Shown here: positions 23,869 through 34,123 of the stretch, one piece after another
How the letters are laid out: each line of letters begins with the position of its first letter
How positions within the stretch are numbered: the stretch's first letter is position 1
Origin: Alphaproteobacteria bacterium
Lineage (GTDB): Bacteria; Pseudomonadota; Alphaproteobacteria; UBA828
Length of the DNA stretch: 43,824 bases
Assembly (NCBI GenBank): GCA_022820945.1
Contig: JAJEEP010000001.1
Span: forward strand, 1 to 43,824
Direction of reading: 5' to 3'
Made by a program: the position numbers and the translations under genes
Notes under the pieces: generated by a model
Told to the model about the DNA's origin: nothing
The model's database searches: none
Seen by the model: only the letters and a program-made list of their open reading frames with translations

Positions 23869-24519
23869 ATGAGAGCAATTCTGTCAGCCGTGGCCGGGGG
23901 TGCCTTCGCAGCCCTGGCAACGTTGTCCCCCCCGAGCCACGCCGAACAGGCCGGTCTCTACTTCGGCGCCGATGTCGGGCTGTTCGATTTCGATCTCCCC
24001 GGCAAGCTGTCGGAGCTGCAGGCGTGCAGTGGCGGCAGTTGCAGCGACATCGAGTCTCCCTCCTACGACGACACGAACTTTCGGCTGAGCGGCGTCGTGG
24101 GCATGGGACTTACCGAGATGCTCCGGGTCGAGGCCGAGGTCTTCTTCGACATCGACACGGCATCGGGAAGCGAGCAACAGGAGCAAGCGATCAGCGCCTC
24201 CGTCTCCGGCGACGTCCGCACCTACGGAGTGATGCTGAACTCCTGGGTAGACCTCGGAGCAGGCACCACCTGGGGCATCTATGGCGGCGGCGGTGCCGGC
24301 ATGCTGTTCGCCGACACCAGCCACCGAATTGTCGATAGAGCGACTGATGCCCTCCAGGGCAGTGGCGACGGGACGGACACGGAATTCGCCTATCAGCTCG
24401 GGCTGGGCATGCACTTCCAGGGCTGGCATGTGGGCTACCGATTTCTCAAGACCGGCGACCTCAACGATTACGGCGAAGTGACCCAGCACGTCCTGCTGGT
24501 GGGCCTGCGCATGTGGTGA
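23869..24519 (+). CDS. Small outer-membrane beta-barrel protein, function unknown
   Basis: This 216-residue precursor has a signal peptide ending around PSHA-EQA and then alternating hydrophobic/polar strands: GLYFGADVGLFDFDL, FRLSGVVGMGLTEMLRVEAE, TTWGIYGGGGAGMLF, FAYQLGLGMHFQGWHVGYRF and HVLLVGLRMW. The C-terminal aromatic residue is the usual recognition signal for outer-membrane barrel assembly. Size and pattern fit the 8-stranded OmpA/OmpW/Opa-like barrels. The ATG at 23869 follows GAGGGGAATC; an earlier in-frame ATG (23842) would precede the signal peptide. It could be the outer-membrane route for the ligands of the two binding proteins upstream, but that is speculation. Confidence 0.65.
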   Translation: MRAILSAVAGGAFAALATLSPPSHAEQAGLYFGADVGLFDFDLPGKLSELQACSGGSCSDIESPSYDDTNFRLSGVVGMGLTEMLRVEAEVFFDIDTASGSEQQEQAISASVSGDVRTYGVMLNSWVDLGAGTTWGIYGGGGAGMLFADTSHRIVDRATDALQGSGDGTDTEFAYQLGLGMHFQGWHVGYRFLKTGDLNDYGEVTQHVLLVGLRMW

Positions 24520-24526
24520 GGCGTCC

Positions 24527-24543
24527 AGCCCGCAATTCGGGCT
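24527..24543 (+). terminator. Short stem-loop after the barrel protein gene
   Basis: AGCCCG and CGGGCT form a 6-bp stem with a CAATT loop shortly after the stop codon. No T tract follows, so it would be a weak terminator at best. The rest of the gap to ribF shows nothing else. Confidence 0.35.
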
Positions 24544-24612
24544 AAGAGCCATCGACGCGCCTGAGCACCGCGGCTATTCTCCCGCTCGCTTGGCTTCAAG
24601 GTAAACCCGCCC

Positions 24613-25602
24613 ATGCGCATCGTTCGACATTGGCAAAACACGCCCGCGGAGGCGCGGGGCGCGGTGGTCGCCATCGGCAATTTCGATGGCGTCCATCTGG
24701 GCCATCGCGCGGTCATCGAGGAAGGCCGGCGCATCGCGCGTGCCCTCGTCGCGCCGCTCGCCGTGCTCACCTTCGAGCCCCACCCGCGCCAGGTCCTTGC
24801 CGCCCCGGAGGAGCCCTTCAGGCTCACACCGTTCCGGGTCAAGGCCCGCCATCTCGATGGCGTCGGCGTGGACGTTCTCTTCGTAGCGCGCTTCGACCGC
24901 GCCTTCGCGGCGCGCGAGCCCGCGTCGTTCGTCGCGGACGTGGTGGCAGCCGGCATCGGCGCCCGTCACGTCGTGGTCGGCCACGACTTTGCCTTCGGCC
25001 GCGGGCGCGCGGGCACGGTGGAACTGCTCACCGAGGTGGGTGGATTGCTCGGGGTCGGCGTGACCAGCATCGAGGCGGCCGGCACGGGCACGACCATCCA
25101 TTCGGCGAGCCGGGCCCGGCGCCTGCTGGCTGACGGCAGCGTCGCCGCGTTGCCGGAGGTGCTCGGCCGCTACTGGGAGATCGACGGCCACGTGGTCGCA
25201 GGCGATCGCCGCGGCCGGACCATCGGCTTCCCCACCGCCAATTTGCGCTGCGCCGGCATCCTGCACCCCGCGCGGGGGGTCTATGCGCTGTGGGCCCAGC
25301 CCGATGGCGGCGAGGGACACTGGTACCCGGCGGTGGCAAATCTCGGCCGCCGGCCGACCTTCGACAAGACGGAGGACCTGCTCGAGGTGCACATCTTCGA
25401 TTACGCTGCCGACCTGTACGGCAGGCGGCTGCGCGCCGCCTTCGCCGACCGCGTGCGGCCCGAGCGCCGCTTCGACGGCATCGATGCCCTGAAGGCGCAG
25501 ATCGCCGACGACTGCGACACCGCCCGTTCCATCCTCGCCCGCCTGCCCGCGCCGGACGCCGATGCGTCCGCCGCCCTGCCCCGCCTCCAGGCCCGCTCAT
25601 GA
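24613..25602 (+). CDS. ribF: Bifunctional riboflavin kinase / FAD synthetase
   Basis: This 329-residue protein converts riboflavin to FMN and FMN to FAD. The N-terminal adenylyltransferase domain shows AIGNFDGVHLGHRAVI, TFEPHPRQVL and VVGHDFAFGRGRAG. The C-terminal kinase domain shows GRTIGFPTANL, GVYALW, VANLGRRPTF and LEVHIFDY. Length is normal for RibF. AAGG lies before the ATG. It begins a run of housekeeping genes and overlaps the ileS start by four bases (ATGA). Confidence 0.95.
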   Translation: MRIVRHWQNTPAEARGAVVAIGNFDGVHLGHRAVIEEGRRIARALVAPLAVLTFEPHPRQVLAAPEEPFRLTPFRVKARHLDGVGVDVLFVARFDRAFAAREPASFVADVVAAGIGARHVVVGHDFAFGRGRAGTVELLTEVGGLLGVGVTSIEAAGTGTTIHSASRARRLLADGSVAALPEVLGRYWEIDGHVVAGDRRGRTIGFPTANLRCAGILHPARGVYALWAQPDGGEGHWYPAVANLGRRPTFDKTEDLLEVHIFDYAADLYGRRLRAAFADRVRPERRFDGIDALKAQIADDCDTARSILARLPAPDADASAALPRLQARS

Positions 25603-28469
25603 CCACGGACTATCGCGATACTGTTCTGATGCCGCGCACGGCGTTCCCCATGAAGGCGCGGCTGCCCGAGCGCGAGCCGGATATGGCTGCACGCTGGGAG
25701 GAGATCGACCTCTACCGGCGCCTGCGGGAAGATTCGGCCGGGCGCCCCAAGTTCGTGCTGCACGACGGGCCGCCCTACGCCAACGGCCACCTCCACCTCG
25801 GCACGGCGCTGAACAAGATCCTCAAGGATGTCGTCGTCCGCTCCCAGCAGATGCTGGGCAAGGATTCAGTCTACGTGCCGGGCTGGGATTGTCATGGCCT
25901 GCCCATCGAATGGCAGGTCGAGCAGGCCTACCGCAAGGAGGGCCGCGACAAGGATTCCGTCCCGGTCAGCGAGTTCCGCGCCGACTGCCGTGCCTTCGCC
26001 GAGCACTGGATCGACGTGCAGCGCAACGAGTTCAAGCGCCTTGGCGTCGTCGGCGACTGGGACGACCCGTACACCACCATGAGCTTCCCGGCCGAGGCTC
26101 AGATCGTGCGCGAGCTCGGCCGCTTCCTCGTGGATGGCAGCCTTTACCTGGGCGCCCGGCCGGTGATGTGGTCGCCGGTGGAGAAGACAGCGCTCGCCGA
26201 GGCCGAGATTGAATATCACGACCACAAGTCCGTGGTGATCACCGTGGCCTTCCCGGTGATCGAGAGCCCGCTGGAGGCCCTCGACGGCGCTTCTATCGTC
26301 ATCTGGACGACCACGCCCTGGACCATCCCCGGCAACCGCTGCATCGCCTATGGCGAGGCCGTGCGCTACGCGGTGCTCGAAGTGACCGAGGTCGCGGACG
26401 GCGCTGCGGTGACGCCCGGCGCCCGCATCGCCGCCGCCGAGGAGCTAACGTCCACCCTCTGCGCGGAGACCGGCGTCACCGGCCACCGCGTGATCGCCGC
26501 CGACCTCCCCGGCACCGCCTTCGCCGGCACCGTCTGCGCCCATCCCTTGCGTGGCAAGGGATACAATTTTCCCGTGCCGCTCATCCCCGCCGATCATGTC
26601 ACCACCGAGCAGGGCACCGGCTTCGTCCACATCGCGCCGGGTCACGGCGCCGAGGATTTCGAGGCGGTCGCGCTCTACAACGCCGGCCTCGCGGCGGGCG
26701 GCGCCGGCCGCAAGCCGATCGAGACCCCGGCCACGGTGGACGACGACGGCTGCTTCTACGATCACGTGCCGGGCTTCGCCGGCAAGCACGTCTACAAGGT
26801 GAACGGCGAGATCGCCGACGCTCTGGCCGATGCCGGCGGGCTGCTCGCCCGCGGCGAGGTGGTGCACTCCTACCCCCACTCCTGGCGCTCCAAGGCGCCG
26901 CTGATCTTCCGCAACACGAGCCAGTGGTTCATCAGCATGGAGACGACCGGCCTCCGCAGCACCGCGCTCGACGCCATCGACAATGTTCGCTGGGTACCGC
27001 CGACCGGTCGCGCCCGCATCCGCTCGATGATCGAAACCCGGCCGGACTGGGTGCTTTCGCGCCAGCGCGTCTGGGGCGTGCCCATCACGGTCTTCGTCTC
27101 GCGCAAGGATGGCACGCCGCTGCGCGATCCGCAGGTGGTCGAGCGCATCGCGGCCGTGGTCGAGGAGGAAGGCGCCGACGCCTGGTTCACCAGCGACAAC
27201 GCACGCTTCCTCTCGCCGGACCACGACCCGGACGCCTACGACAAGGTCACCGATATCCTCGATGTCTGGTTCGAGAGCGGCACCACCCACAGCTTCGTCC
27301 TGGAGCAGAGGCCAGAGCTGATGTGGCCTGCCTCGCTCTACCTCGAAGGCTCGGACCAGCACCGGGGCTGGTTCCACAGCTCGCTGCTCGAATCCTGCGG
27401 CACCCGCGGTCGCGCACCCTACGACGCGGTGCTCACCCACGGCTTCGTGGTCGACGGCGAGGGACGCAAGATGTCGAAGTCGCTCGGCAACGTCATCGCG
27501 CCACATCAGGTGAACGAGCGCTACGGCGCCGACATCCTGCGGCTCTGGGTGGTCAGCACGGACTACGCCGAAGACCTCAGGATCAGCGACGAGATCCTTC
27601 GCCACCAGGTCGATTCGTACCGGCGGCTGCGCAACACGCTCCGCTACCTCTTGGGCAATCTTGCCGATTTCCACGCCGGCGAGCGCCTGTCGGCGTCCGA
27701 GCTGCCGGCGCTCGAGCGCTGGGTGCTGCATCGGCTCCACAGCCTCGACCGCGATGTCCGCCAATGGTGCGAGGACTTCGCCTTCCACGAGATGTTCGTT
27801 GCGCTGCATCACTTCTGCGCGGTCGACCTCTCGGCCTTCTATTTCGACGTGCGCAAGGATTCGCTCTATTGCGACCCGGCGCATTCGAGGCGCCGGCGCG
27901 CCGTGCGCACCGTTCTCGACCGGCTGTTCGACTGCCTGACCGCCTGGCTGGCGCCCTTCATCTGCTTCACCGCCGAGGAAGCTTGGCTCGCCCGCTACCC
28001 GGACGATACGAGCGTGCACCTGCGCGTCTTCCCCGCGCTGCCGGCCGAATGGCAAGACGACGCGCTGGCCGAGCGGATCGAGCGCATGCGCGCGGTGCGC
28101 CGCGTGGTTACCAAGGCGCTGGAGCAGGCCCGTGCCGCCAAGACCATTGGCTCCTCCCTGGAGGCGGCGCCCACGGTGTATGTCCATGAGCGCTATTGCG
28201 ACGCGCTCGCCTTCGAGGACGACGACTGCGCGACGCTCTTCATCACCTCCGGAGCGACAATCGCGCCGTGGAGCGAGGCGCCTACTGGAAACAGCCTCGT
28301 CATGCTGCCCGAGGTGCCCGAAGTCGGCGTACTGTTCGCGCCGGCCGAGCACGAGAAGTGCGCCCGCTGTTGGCAGCTCTTGCCGGAAGTCGGAACCGAC
28401 GAGCGCTATCCGGACATCTGCGCACGCTGCGTCGGCGCCGTCGAGGCTGCCCGCCCGGCAGCCGCCTAG
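25599..28469 (+). CDS. ileS: Isoleucyl-tRNA synthetase
   Basis: This 956-residue class I synthetase charges tRNA-Ile. The HIGH-type motif is HLHLGTALNKILKD (about residue 64), the adenylate-site loop is KMSKS (624-628), and the editing-domain phrases TTTPWTIPGNR and GTGFVHIAPGHGAEDF are present. A C-terminal zinc finger has CARCW (C921, C924) and CARC. The bacterial-type KMSKSLGNVIAP and SDQHRGWFHSSLLES segments are intact. The ATG at 25599 overlaps the ribF stop; longer in-frame extensions lie inside ribF and are rejected. The next gene, lspA, is 35 bp downstream. Confidence 0.96.
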   Translation: MTTDYRDTVLMPRTAFPMKARLPEREPDMAARWEEIDLYRRLREDSAGRPKFVLHDGPPYANGHLHLGTALNKILKDVVVRSQQMLGKDSVYVPGWDCHGLPIEWQVEQAYRKEGRDKDSVPVSEFRADCRAFAEHWIDVQRNEFKRLGVVGDWDDPYTTMSFPAEAQIVRELGRFLVDGSLYLGARPVMWSPVEKTALAEAEIEYHDHKSVVITVAFPVIESPLEALDGASIVIWTTTPWTIPGNRCIAYGEAVRYAVLEVTEVADGAAVTPGARIAAAEELTSTLCAETGVTGHRVIAADLPGTAFAGTVCAHPLRGKGYNFPVPLIPADHVTTEQGTGFVHIAPGHGAEDFEAVALYNAGLAAGGAGRKPIETPATVDDDGCFYDHVPGFAGKHVYKVNGEIADALADAGGLLARGEVVHSYPHSWRSKAPLIFRNTSQWFISMETTGLRSTALDAIDNVRWVPPTGRARIRSMIETRPDWVLSRQRVWGVPITVFVSRKDGTPLRDPQVVERIAAVVEEEGADAWFTSDNARFLSPDHDPDAYDKVTDILDVWFESGTTHSFVLEQRPELMWPASLYLEGSDQHRGWFHSSLLESCGTRGRAPYDAVLTHGFVVDGEGRKMSKSLGNVIAPHQVNERYGADILRLWVVSTDYAEDLRISDEILRHQVDSYRRLRNTLRYLLGNLADFHAGERLSASELPALERWVLHRLHSLDRDVRQWCEDFAFHEMFVALHHFCAVDLSAFYFDVRKDSLYCDPAHSRRRRAVRTVLDRLFDCLTAWLAPFICFTAEEAWLARYPDDTSVHLRVFPALPAEWQDDALAERIERMRAVRRVVTKALEQARAAKTIGSSLEAAPTVYVHERYCDALAFEDDDCATLFITSGATIAPWSEAPTGNSLVMLPEVPEVGVLFAPAEHEKCARCWQLLPEVGTDERYPDICARCVGAVEAARPAAA

Positions 28470-28504
28470 CCGGCTGCGCGGCGCCGGGCTCGAGGACGGC
28501 GGCC

Positions 28505-28984
28505 ATGCTCCGCCTCGGACTGTTGGTCGCAGCCGCTGCCATTGCCGCCGACCAGGTCACCAAGTGGGCCGCGCGCGATGCCCTCTGGGACCCGATGCGA
28601 CGCATTGAGGTGACCTCCTTTTTCAATCTCTCTCCGGCCGAGAACAAGGGCATCAGCTTCGGCCTGTTCCAGAGCGAAGGCGCCGGCATGCTGCTGATCG
28701 TCGGCATCGCGCTCGCGATTTCGGTCGGGCTCGGTGTCTGGCTGTATCGCAGCCGCTCGCACTGGCAGGGGTGTGCGCTTGGCCTCGTGATTGGCGGCGC
28801 GGTCGGCAACGTGGTCGATCGGCTACGCCTCGGCTGGGTCATCGACTTCCTCGATTTCCACGGCGGCGGCTATCACTGGCCGGCCTTCAACCTCGCCGAC
28901 GCCGCAATCAGCGTCGGCGTCGTCATGCTGATCGTGCACGGCTTCTTGATGAAGCCGCGGAAAGCGCCTAGAAGTGAGTCATGA
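28505..28984 (+). CDS. lspA: Lipoprotein signal peptidase (signal peptidase II)
   Basis: This 159-residue inner-membrane aspartic protease removes signal peptides from prolipoproteins. Four hydrophobic segments are visible. The conserved regions are ADQVTKWA, NLSPAENKGISFGLF, GGAVGNVVDRL (first catalytic Asp) and WPAFNLADAAISVG (second catalytic Asp). The length is typical. The stop overlaps the next start by four bases (ATGA); the downstream gene itself encodes a lipoprotein. Confidence 0.95.
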   Translation: MLRLGLLVAAAAIAADQVTKWAARDALWDPMRRIEVTSFFNLSPAENKGISFGLFQSEGAGMLLIVGIALAISVGLGVWLYRSRSHWQGCALGLVIGGAVGNVVDRLRLGWVIDFLDFHGGGYHWPAFNLADAAISVGVVMLIVHGFLMKPRKAPRSES

Positions 28985-29577
28985 GGCACGCGGCTCACCG
29001 AACCATCCAGCGTTGGGGCGTTGGTCGCGGCATTGTGGCGGGCCTCGGCGCACTGATGCTGGCAGCCTCGCTCTCCGCCTGCGACGGCATCGGCAACGCC
29101 TTCGGCCTGGGCAAGAATGCGCCCGACGAGTTCGCGGTCGTGCGCAGCGCGCCGCTCACGCTGCCGCCCGACCTGACGTTGCGCCCGCCCCGGCCTGGCG
29201 CGCCCAGCGCCAACGAGGCGTCGGTGCGCGAGCAGGCCGAGAACGTTCTGTTGCAGGAGTCCGGCGCCGGCTCCGCCGAGAACGCAACCGCGACGAGCGG
29301 TGAGACCGCCTTCATCGAGCGGGCCGGTGCGGCCGATGTGGACCCGAACATCCGGCGGATCGTCGACCGCGAGTTCTCGGGCTACGCCTCGGAGGACGAA
29401 AGCTTCATCGAGTCCCTCATGTTCTGGCGAGAGGAGCAGCCGCCGGGCGAAGTGGTCGACGCGGAGGCCGAGGCCGAGCGGCTGCGCCAGAACATCGAAG
29501 CGGGCGAATCCGTGACGGCGGGTGAGACGCCCACGATCAAGCGGCGCGAGAAGGCGCTTCTCGAAGACCTCTTCTGA
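28981..29577 (+). CDS. DUF3035 lipoprotein (BamF-like)
   Basis: This 198-residue precursor has a lipoprotein signal (RTIQRWGVGRGIVAGL, a hydrophobic run and the lipobox LSAC). The mature part contains APDEFAVVRSAPLTLPPDL, the recognisable core of the DUF3035 family, and a Glu-rich helical C-terminus. In alphaproteobacteria DUF3035 proteins commonly follow lspA, and the Caulobacter member was reported with the outer-membrane barrel assembly machinery (BamF). Its stop (29575-29577) directly abuts the ATG of pgi with no gap, so the genes are likely coupled. Confidence 0.8.
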   Translation: MRHAAHRTIQRWGVGRGIVAGLGALMLAASLSACDGIGNAFGLGKNAPDEFAVVRSAPLTLPPDLTLRPPRPGAPSANEASVREQAENVLLQESGAGSAENATATSGETAFIERAGAADVDPNIRRIVDREFSGYASEDESFIESLMFWREEQPPGEVVDAEAEAERLRQNIEAGESVTAGETPTIKRREKALLEDLF

Positions 29578-30876
29578 ATGACCCGGTACGGCTGCGAAGG
29601 ACCGCCGTCCGCCGTCGCGCCGGCAGTGCATCAGGACATTACGACATGCTTCGCCGAAGCCGCCGGCGCCGGCGGTATCCCGCGGGACGCGCTCGACGGG
29701 CTCCTGCCCGAGGCGGGGCGAGCGCTCGCCGACCTGCGGCGCGCACGCACGGTCGGGACGCAGCCCTTCCTCGCGTACGCCGATGCGCGCGACGATCTCG
29801 CTGCGCTGGCGGCGCTGGCCGTCGAGTGGCGCCAGCAATTTCGCCACCTCGTCGTCCTCGGCACCGGCGGCGCCAACCTGGGCGGCCAGGCCCTGGCCGC
29901 GACCGGCGCCGAGAGCGAACGGCTGCTGTTCCTGGATAACGGCGACGGCGACCGCCTCGACCGGGTGCTGCGCGGACCGGACCTCGACCACACCGGATTC
30001 CTGATCATTTCGAAGTCGGGCGCCACCGCCGAGACTCTCGCACAGGCCCTACTCGTGCTGGGCCGCACGGAGCCTGTCAACGTGGCCGCTGTCATCACCC
30101 AGCCCGGCGCGAGCCCCTTGCGCCGCCTCGCCGACCGTTTCGGTCTCACAGTGCTCGATCACGACCCGGCGCTGGGCGGCCGGTTCTCGGCCCTCTCCCT
30201 GGTCGGGTTGCTTCCCGCGATGTTCGCCGGAGCGGACGGCGGGGCCGCCCGCGACGGCGCGCTGGCGGTGCTCGATGCGGCTCTGGAGGCGCATGTGCCC
30301 GAAGACTCGGCGCCGGCGATGGGCGCCGCGCTCGCCGTCTGCGCCATGCAAGCCTGGCCGGCGGCCAATGTCGTTCTCATGCCCTACGGCCCCGGCCTCA
30401 TCCCCCTCGGCTTCTGGTACCGGCAGCTCTGGGCAGAGTCCCTCGGCAAGGATGGGCAGGGTTCGACCCCGATCTTGGCCCCTGGCCCCGTGGATCAGCA
30501 CAGCCAGTTGCAGCTCTTCCTCGACGGCCCCGGCGTCAACCTCTTCACCGTCCTCGAAGCCCCCGACCTGACGCCGCGCCATGTGGATCGCACGCTGGCC
30601 GAAGAGATCGGGGCTGGCTACCTGGGCGGGCGCAGCATAGGCAATCTGGTTACGGCCCAGGCGCGCGCGACGGCCACGATGCTGACCGACGCCGGCCGGC
30701 CGGTGCGCCGCCTCGGCGTCCCGGCAACCGACGCCCGCGCGGTCGGTGCTCTGATGATGCACTTCATGCTAGAGACCGTGGTGGCCGCGCACCTGCTCGG
30801 CGTCGAGCCCTTCGGCCAGCCGGCCGTGGAACGCGGCAAGGAGCTGGCGCGCCGTTACCTGGAGGCCGAGCCATGA
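29578..30876 (+). CDS. pgi: Glucose-6-phosphate isomerase (short form)
   Basis: This 432-residue protein interconverts glucose-6-phosphate and fructose-6-phosphate. Pgi landmarks are present: [14 protein letters not shown], the phosphate loop [23 protein letters not shown] (catalytic Glu), [15 protein letters not shown] (His) and the C-terminal lysine in [12 protein letters not shown]. At 432 residues it is of the short bacterial type, not the about 550-residue E. coli type. It sits between the DUF3035 lipoprotein and mutL genes; its stop overlaps the mutL start by four bases (ATGA). Confidence 0.9.
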   Translation: MTRYGCEGPPSAVAPAVHQDITTCFAEAAGAGGIPRDALDGLLPEAGRALADLRRARTVGTQPFLAYADARDDLAALAALAVEWRQQFRHLVVLGTGGANLGGQALAATGAESERLLFLDNGDGDRLDRVLRGPDLDHTGFLIISKSGATAETLAQALLVLGRTEPVNVAAVITQPGASPLRRLADRFGLTVLDHDPALGGRFSALSLVGLLPAMFAGADGGAARDGALAVLDAALEAHVPEDSAPAMGAALAVCAMQAWPAANVVLMPYGPGLIPLGFWYRQLWAESLGKDGQGSTPILAPGPVDQHSQLQLFLDGPGVNLFTVLEAPDLTPRHVDRTLAEEIGAGYLGGRSIGNLVTAQARATATMLTDAGRPVRRLGVPATDARAVGALMMHFMLETVVAAHLLGVEPFGQPAVERGKELARRYLEAEP

Positions 30877-32702
30877 CGATTCGTCTCCTGCCCGAAGGCG
30901 TGATCAACCGCATCGCGGCCGGAGAGGTGATCGAGCGTCCGGCCTCGGTGGTGAAGGAGCTGGTCGAGAATGCCATCGACGCCAGCGCGCGGTCCGTGGA
31001 GGTCACGCTGGAGGAGAGCGGCCGCCGGCTGATCCGGGTCGCCGACGACGGCCGCGGCATGGACCGCGACGAGCTGCCGCTGGCGCTCGCCCGCCACGCC
31101 ACCTCCAAGCTCGCCGAGGACGGCGATCTCTGGTCCATTGCGACCCTCGGCTTCCGCGGCGAAGCGCTGCCCTCCATCGCCGCGGTCAGCCGGCTCACGC
31201 TCGCGAGCCGCGCTGCCGGGTCGGACAACGCCTGGTCCATCGAGGCCGCCGGCGGCGAACCGGGCGCCCCCACGCCCGCCGCCCGCCCGCAGGGAACCAC
31301 GGTCACGGTCGCGGACCTCTTCTACGCCACGCCGGCGCGGCTCAAGTTCCTCAAGGCGCCGCGCACCGAGTTGGGCCACGCGGCGGATGTCGTGAACCGC
31401 CTCGCCATGTGCCATCCGGACATCGGCTTCACCCTGGTCGACGACGGCCGCACCCTGCTGCGCGACGGGCCCCACGAGGACGCGCCGGTCGGGCGCCTCG
31501 CGCGCCTCGCGCTGGTCATGGGGCGCGACTTCGCCCAGAACGCGCTCCCCATCGATGCCGAGCGCGAGGGCGTCCGGCTCACCGGCTACGCGGCGCTGCC
31601 CACCCTCAACCGCGCCAGCGCGCAGCACCAGTATCTCTTCGTCAACGGCCGGCCGGTGCGCGACCGCCTGCTGCACGGTGCCGTGCGCGCGGCCTATGCC
31701 GACCTGCTACACCGTGGCCGCCACCCCATGGCGGCGCTCTTCGTCGATCTCCCGCCCGACACGGTGGACGTCAACGTGCACCCGACCAAGGCTGAGGTCC
31801 GCTTCCGCGACGCGGCACTGGTGCGCGGGCTCATCGTCGGCGCGCTCAAGCGCTCTCTCGCCGCCGCCGGCCATCACGCCGCGACCACTGTCGCCGACGA
31901 CACCCTGGCCGCGATGAGACCGCAGGGCGCCGCCAGTCGCGGGGGGGCTGCGGCCACTCGGGGTTACGGCGCGCCGCCGCCCTCACACGCGCCGTTGCTT
32001 GCCGAGGCTCAGACCCGTTACCAGGCACCGCTGGACGCACCGTCGGCTCGCGTCGAGAGTCCGCCGCCGGCCGACGAGGCCGCGACACCGGCCGCGGAGG
32101 CCGGGGACGGCCTGCCCGCCGCCTATCCCCTGGGCGTCGCGCGCGGACAGGTGCACGGCACCTACGTCGTGGCCCAGACCGAGGACGGCATCGTCATCGT
32201 CGATCAGCACGCCGCCCACGAGCGCATCGTCTACGAGCGGATGAAGGTCGCGCTCGCCGATTCCGGCATCCAGAGCCAGATCCTGCTGATTCCCGAGGTG
32301 ATCGAGCTTGACGAGGCAGCTGTCGGCAGACTGGAGGCGCGGGCCAGCGAGTTCGCCGATCTCGGCCTGGTGCTGGAACGCTTCGGGCCGGGCGCCGTCG
32401 TGGTGCGCGAGGTGCCGGCGCTCATCGGCAACGGCGACACACAGGGCCTGGTGCAGGACCTCGCCGACGAGCTCGCAGACTGGGACGACGCCACGACGCT
32501 GCGCCAGCGCCTTGGCGACGTGTGCAGCACTCTCGCCTGCCACGGCAGCGTCCGCGCCGGCCGCAGGCTCAACGCCGACGAGATGAACGAGCTCCTGCGT
32601 CAGATGGAGGCGACCCCCCACGCCGGCCAGTGCAACCACGGCCGGCCCACCTACGTGGAGCTCAAGCTCGCCGACATCGAGCGCCTCTTCGGCCGGCGCT
32701 AG
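30873..32702 (+). CDS. mutL: DNA mismatch repair protein MutL with endonuclease motif
   Basis: This 609-residue protein has the GHKL ATPase N-domain ([42 protein letters not shown]), a linker rich in Ala and Pro (about 335-410), and a C-terminal dimerisation/endonuclease domain. [12 protein letters not shown] near residue 444 matches the DQHA(x)2E(x)4E metal motif. ACHGSVRAG and CNHGRPT complete the site. So it is a nicking MutL, as in bacteria lacking MutH, in contrast to E. coli MutL. It coordinates MutS with strand excision. It is the last gene of the overlapping housekeeping run. Confidence 0.95.
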   Translation: MTIRLLPEGVINRIAAGEVIERPASVVKELVENAIDASARSVEVTLEESGRRLIRVADDGRGMDRDELPLALARHATSKLAEDGDLWSIATLGFRGEALPSIAAVSRLTLASRAAGSDNAWSIEAAGGEPGAPTPAARPQGTTVTVADLFYATPARLKFLKAPRTELGHAADVVNRLAMCHPDIGFTLVDDGRTLLRDGPHEDAPVGRLARLALVMGRDFAQNALPIDAEREGVRLTGYAALPTLNRASAQHQYLFVNGRPVRDRLLHGAVRAAYADLLHRGRHPMAALFVDLPPDTVDVNVHPTKAEVRFRDAALVRGLIVGALKRSLAAAGHHAATTVADDTLAAMRPQGAASRGGAAATRGYGAPPPSHAPLLAEAQTRYQAPLDAPSARVESPPPADEAATPAAEAGDGLPAAYPLGVARGQVHGTYVVAQTEDGIVIVDQHAAHERIVYERMKVALADSGIQSQILLIPEVIELDEAAVGRLEARASEFADLGLVLERFGPGAVVVREVPALIGNGDTQGLVQDLADELADWDDATTLRQRLGDVCSTLACHGSVRAGRRLNADEMNELLRQMEATPHAGQCNHGRPTYVELKLADIERLFGRR

Positions 32703-32779
32703 ACAGACGCCGGGCAGCGCAGACCTGGGCGGCCCGGGCACCGGGCGTACGAGAACGAACAGGAGGAAGGGAGCACCCC

Positions 32780-33370
32780 ATGGAACGGGAAGCGCGTTAT
32801 CCGGATTACATCGGCATCTCGGATGTGAGCACGAAATCCTTCGAGCATATGCGTGTGGAGGGCTATTACGATGGCCAGCCTTCCATCATGTTCGACGAGC
32901 CCGAAGGGTTCGATATCGGCGATCCGCCCGATCTTCAGGGGCGATCGCGCGGCTGGACTCCCGTCCATGCGCAGCTCTGTGCTCTGGCCTCCTGCACCTC
33001 CATCACCATCTCTGTGGTGGCCCGCGACCAGGGCTTCAAGTATCAGGACCTGAGGACCGACATTCGCTCTCTCATCGATATCCGCGGCTTCTTCTTCGAT
33101 CTTCACTTGCAGCCCAAGTACGAGCAGATCAATTTCGACCTCCATGTGGAGACACGGGAGAAGACGGATCGGGTGAAAGAGCTCGCCAAGGAAACCGACC
33201 GCCGCTGTCCGCAGATCGGCTTGTTCAGGATGGCGAGCATCCCCATGGTGATGAGTTGGTACCGGGAGGGGTCAAAACGGCCGTTGTTCGTCGACAGATT
33301 TCATATCGGCCGGGGCCGGACGCCCGAGGAAAAACTGATCGCCAAACAGAAGAAGTCCGAAGGAGAGTAA
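32780..33370 (+). CDS. OsmC-like family protein
   Basis: This 196-residue protein contains the OsmC-type signature LCALASCTSITISVVARDQG (Cys72) and a second cysteine in RRCPQIGLF (Cys143), positioned like the peroxidatic and resolving cysteines of OsmC/Ohr peroxidases. The N-terminal extension (about 50 residues, with FDEPEGFDIGDPPDLQ) and the basic C-terminus are longer than in classic OsmC (about 140). A strong AGGAGGAAGGG site precedes the ATG at 32780; in-frame extensions into mutL are rejected. The gene is convergent with the liv operon, with 36 bp between. Thiol peroxidase activity is likely but not certain. Confidence 0.75.
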   Translation: MEREARYPDYIGISDVSTKSFEHMRVEGYYDGQPSIMFDEPEGFDIGDPPDLQGRSRGWTPVHAQLCALASCTSITISVVARDQGFKYQDLRTDIRSLIDIRGFFFDLHLQPKYEQINFDLHVETREKTDRVKELAKETDRRCPQIGLFRMASIPMVMSWYREGSKRPLFVDRFHIGRGRTPEEKLIAKQKKSEGE

Positions 33371-33406
33371 GCGGGCTCTCGGCCTGGCCTCGCCGCTATC
33401 CGGCCC

Positions 33407-34111
<705 letters not shown>

Positions 34112-34123
34112 GGTCGCCTCCAC

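Noticed and set aside
25290..25598. N-terminal extension of ileS into ribF
   Set aside because: The extension is an out-of-frame reading of ribF; IleS homology starts just after the ATG at 25599.
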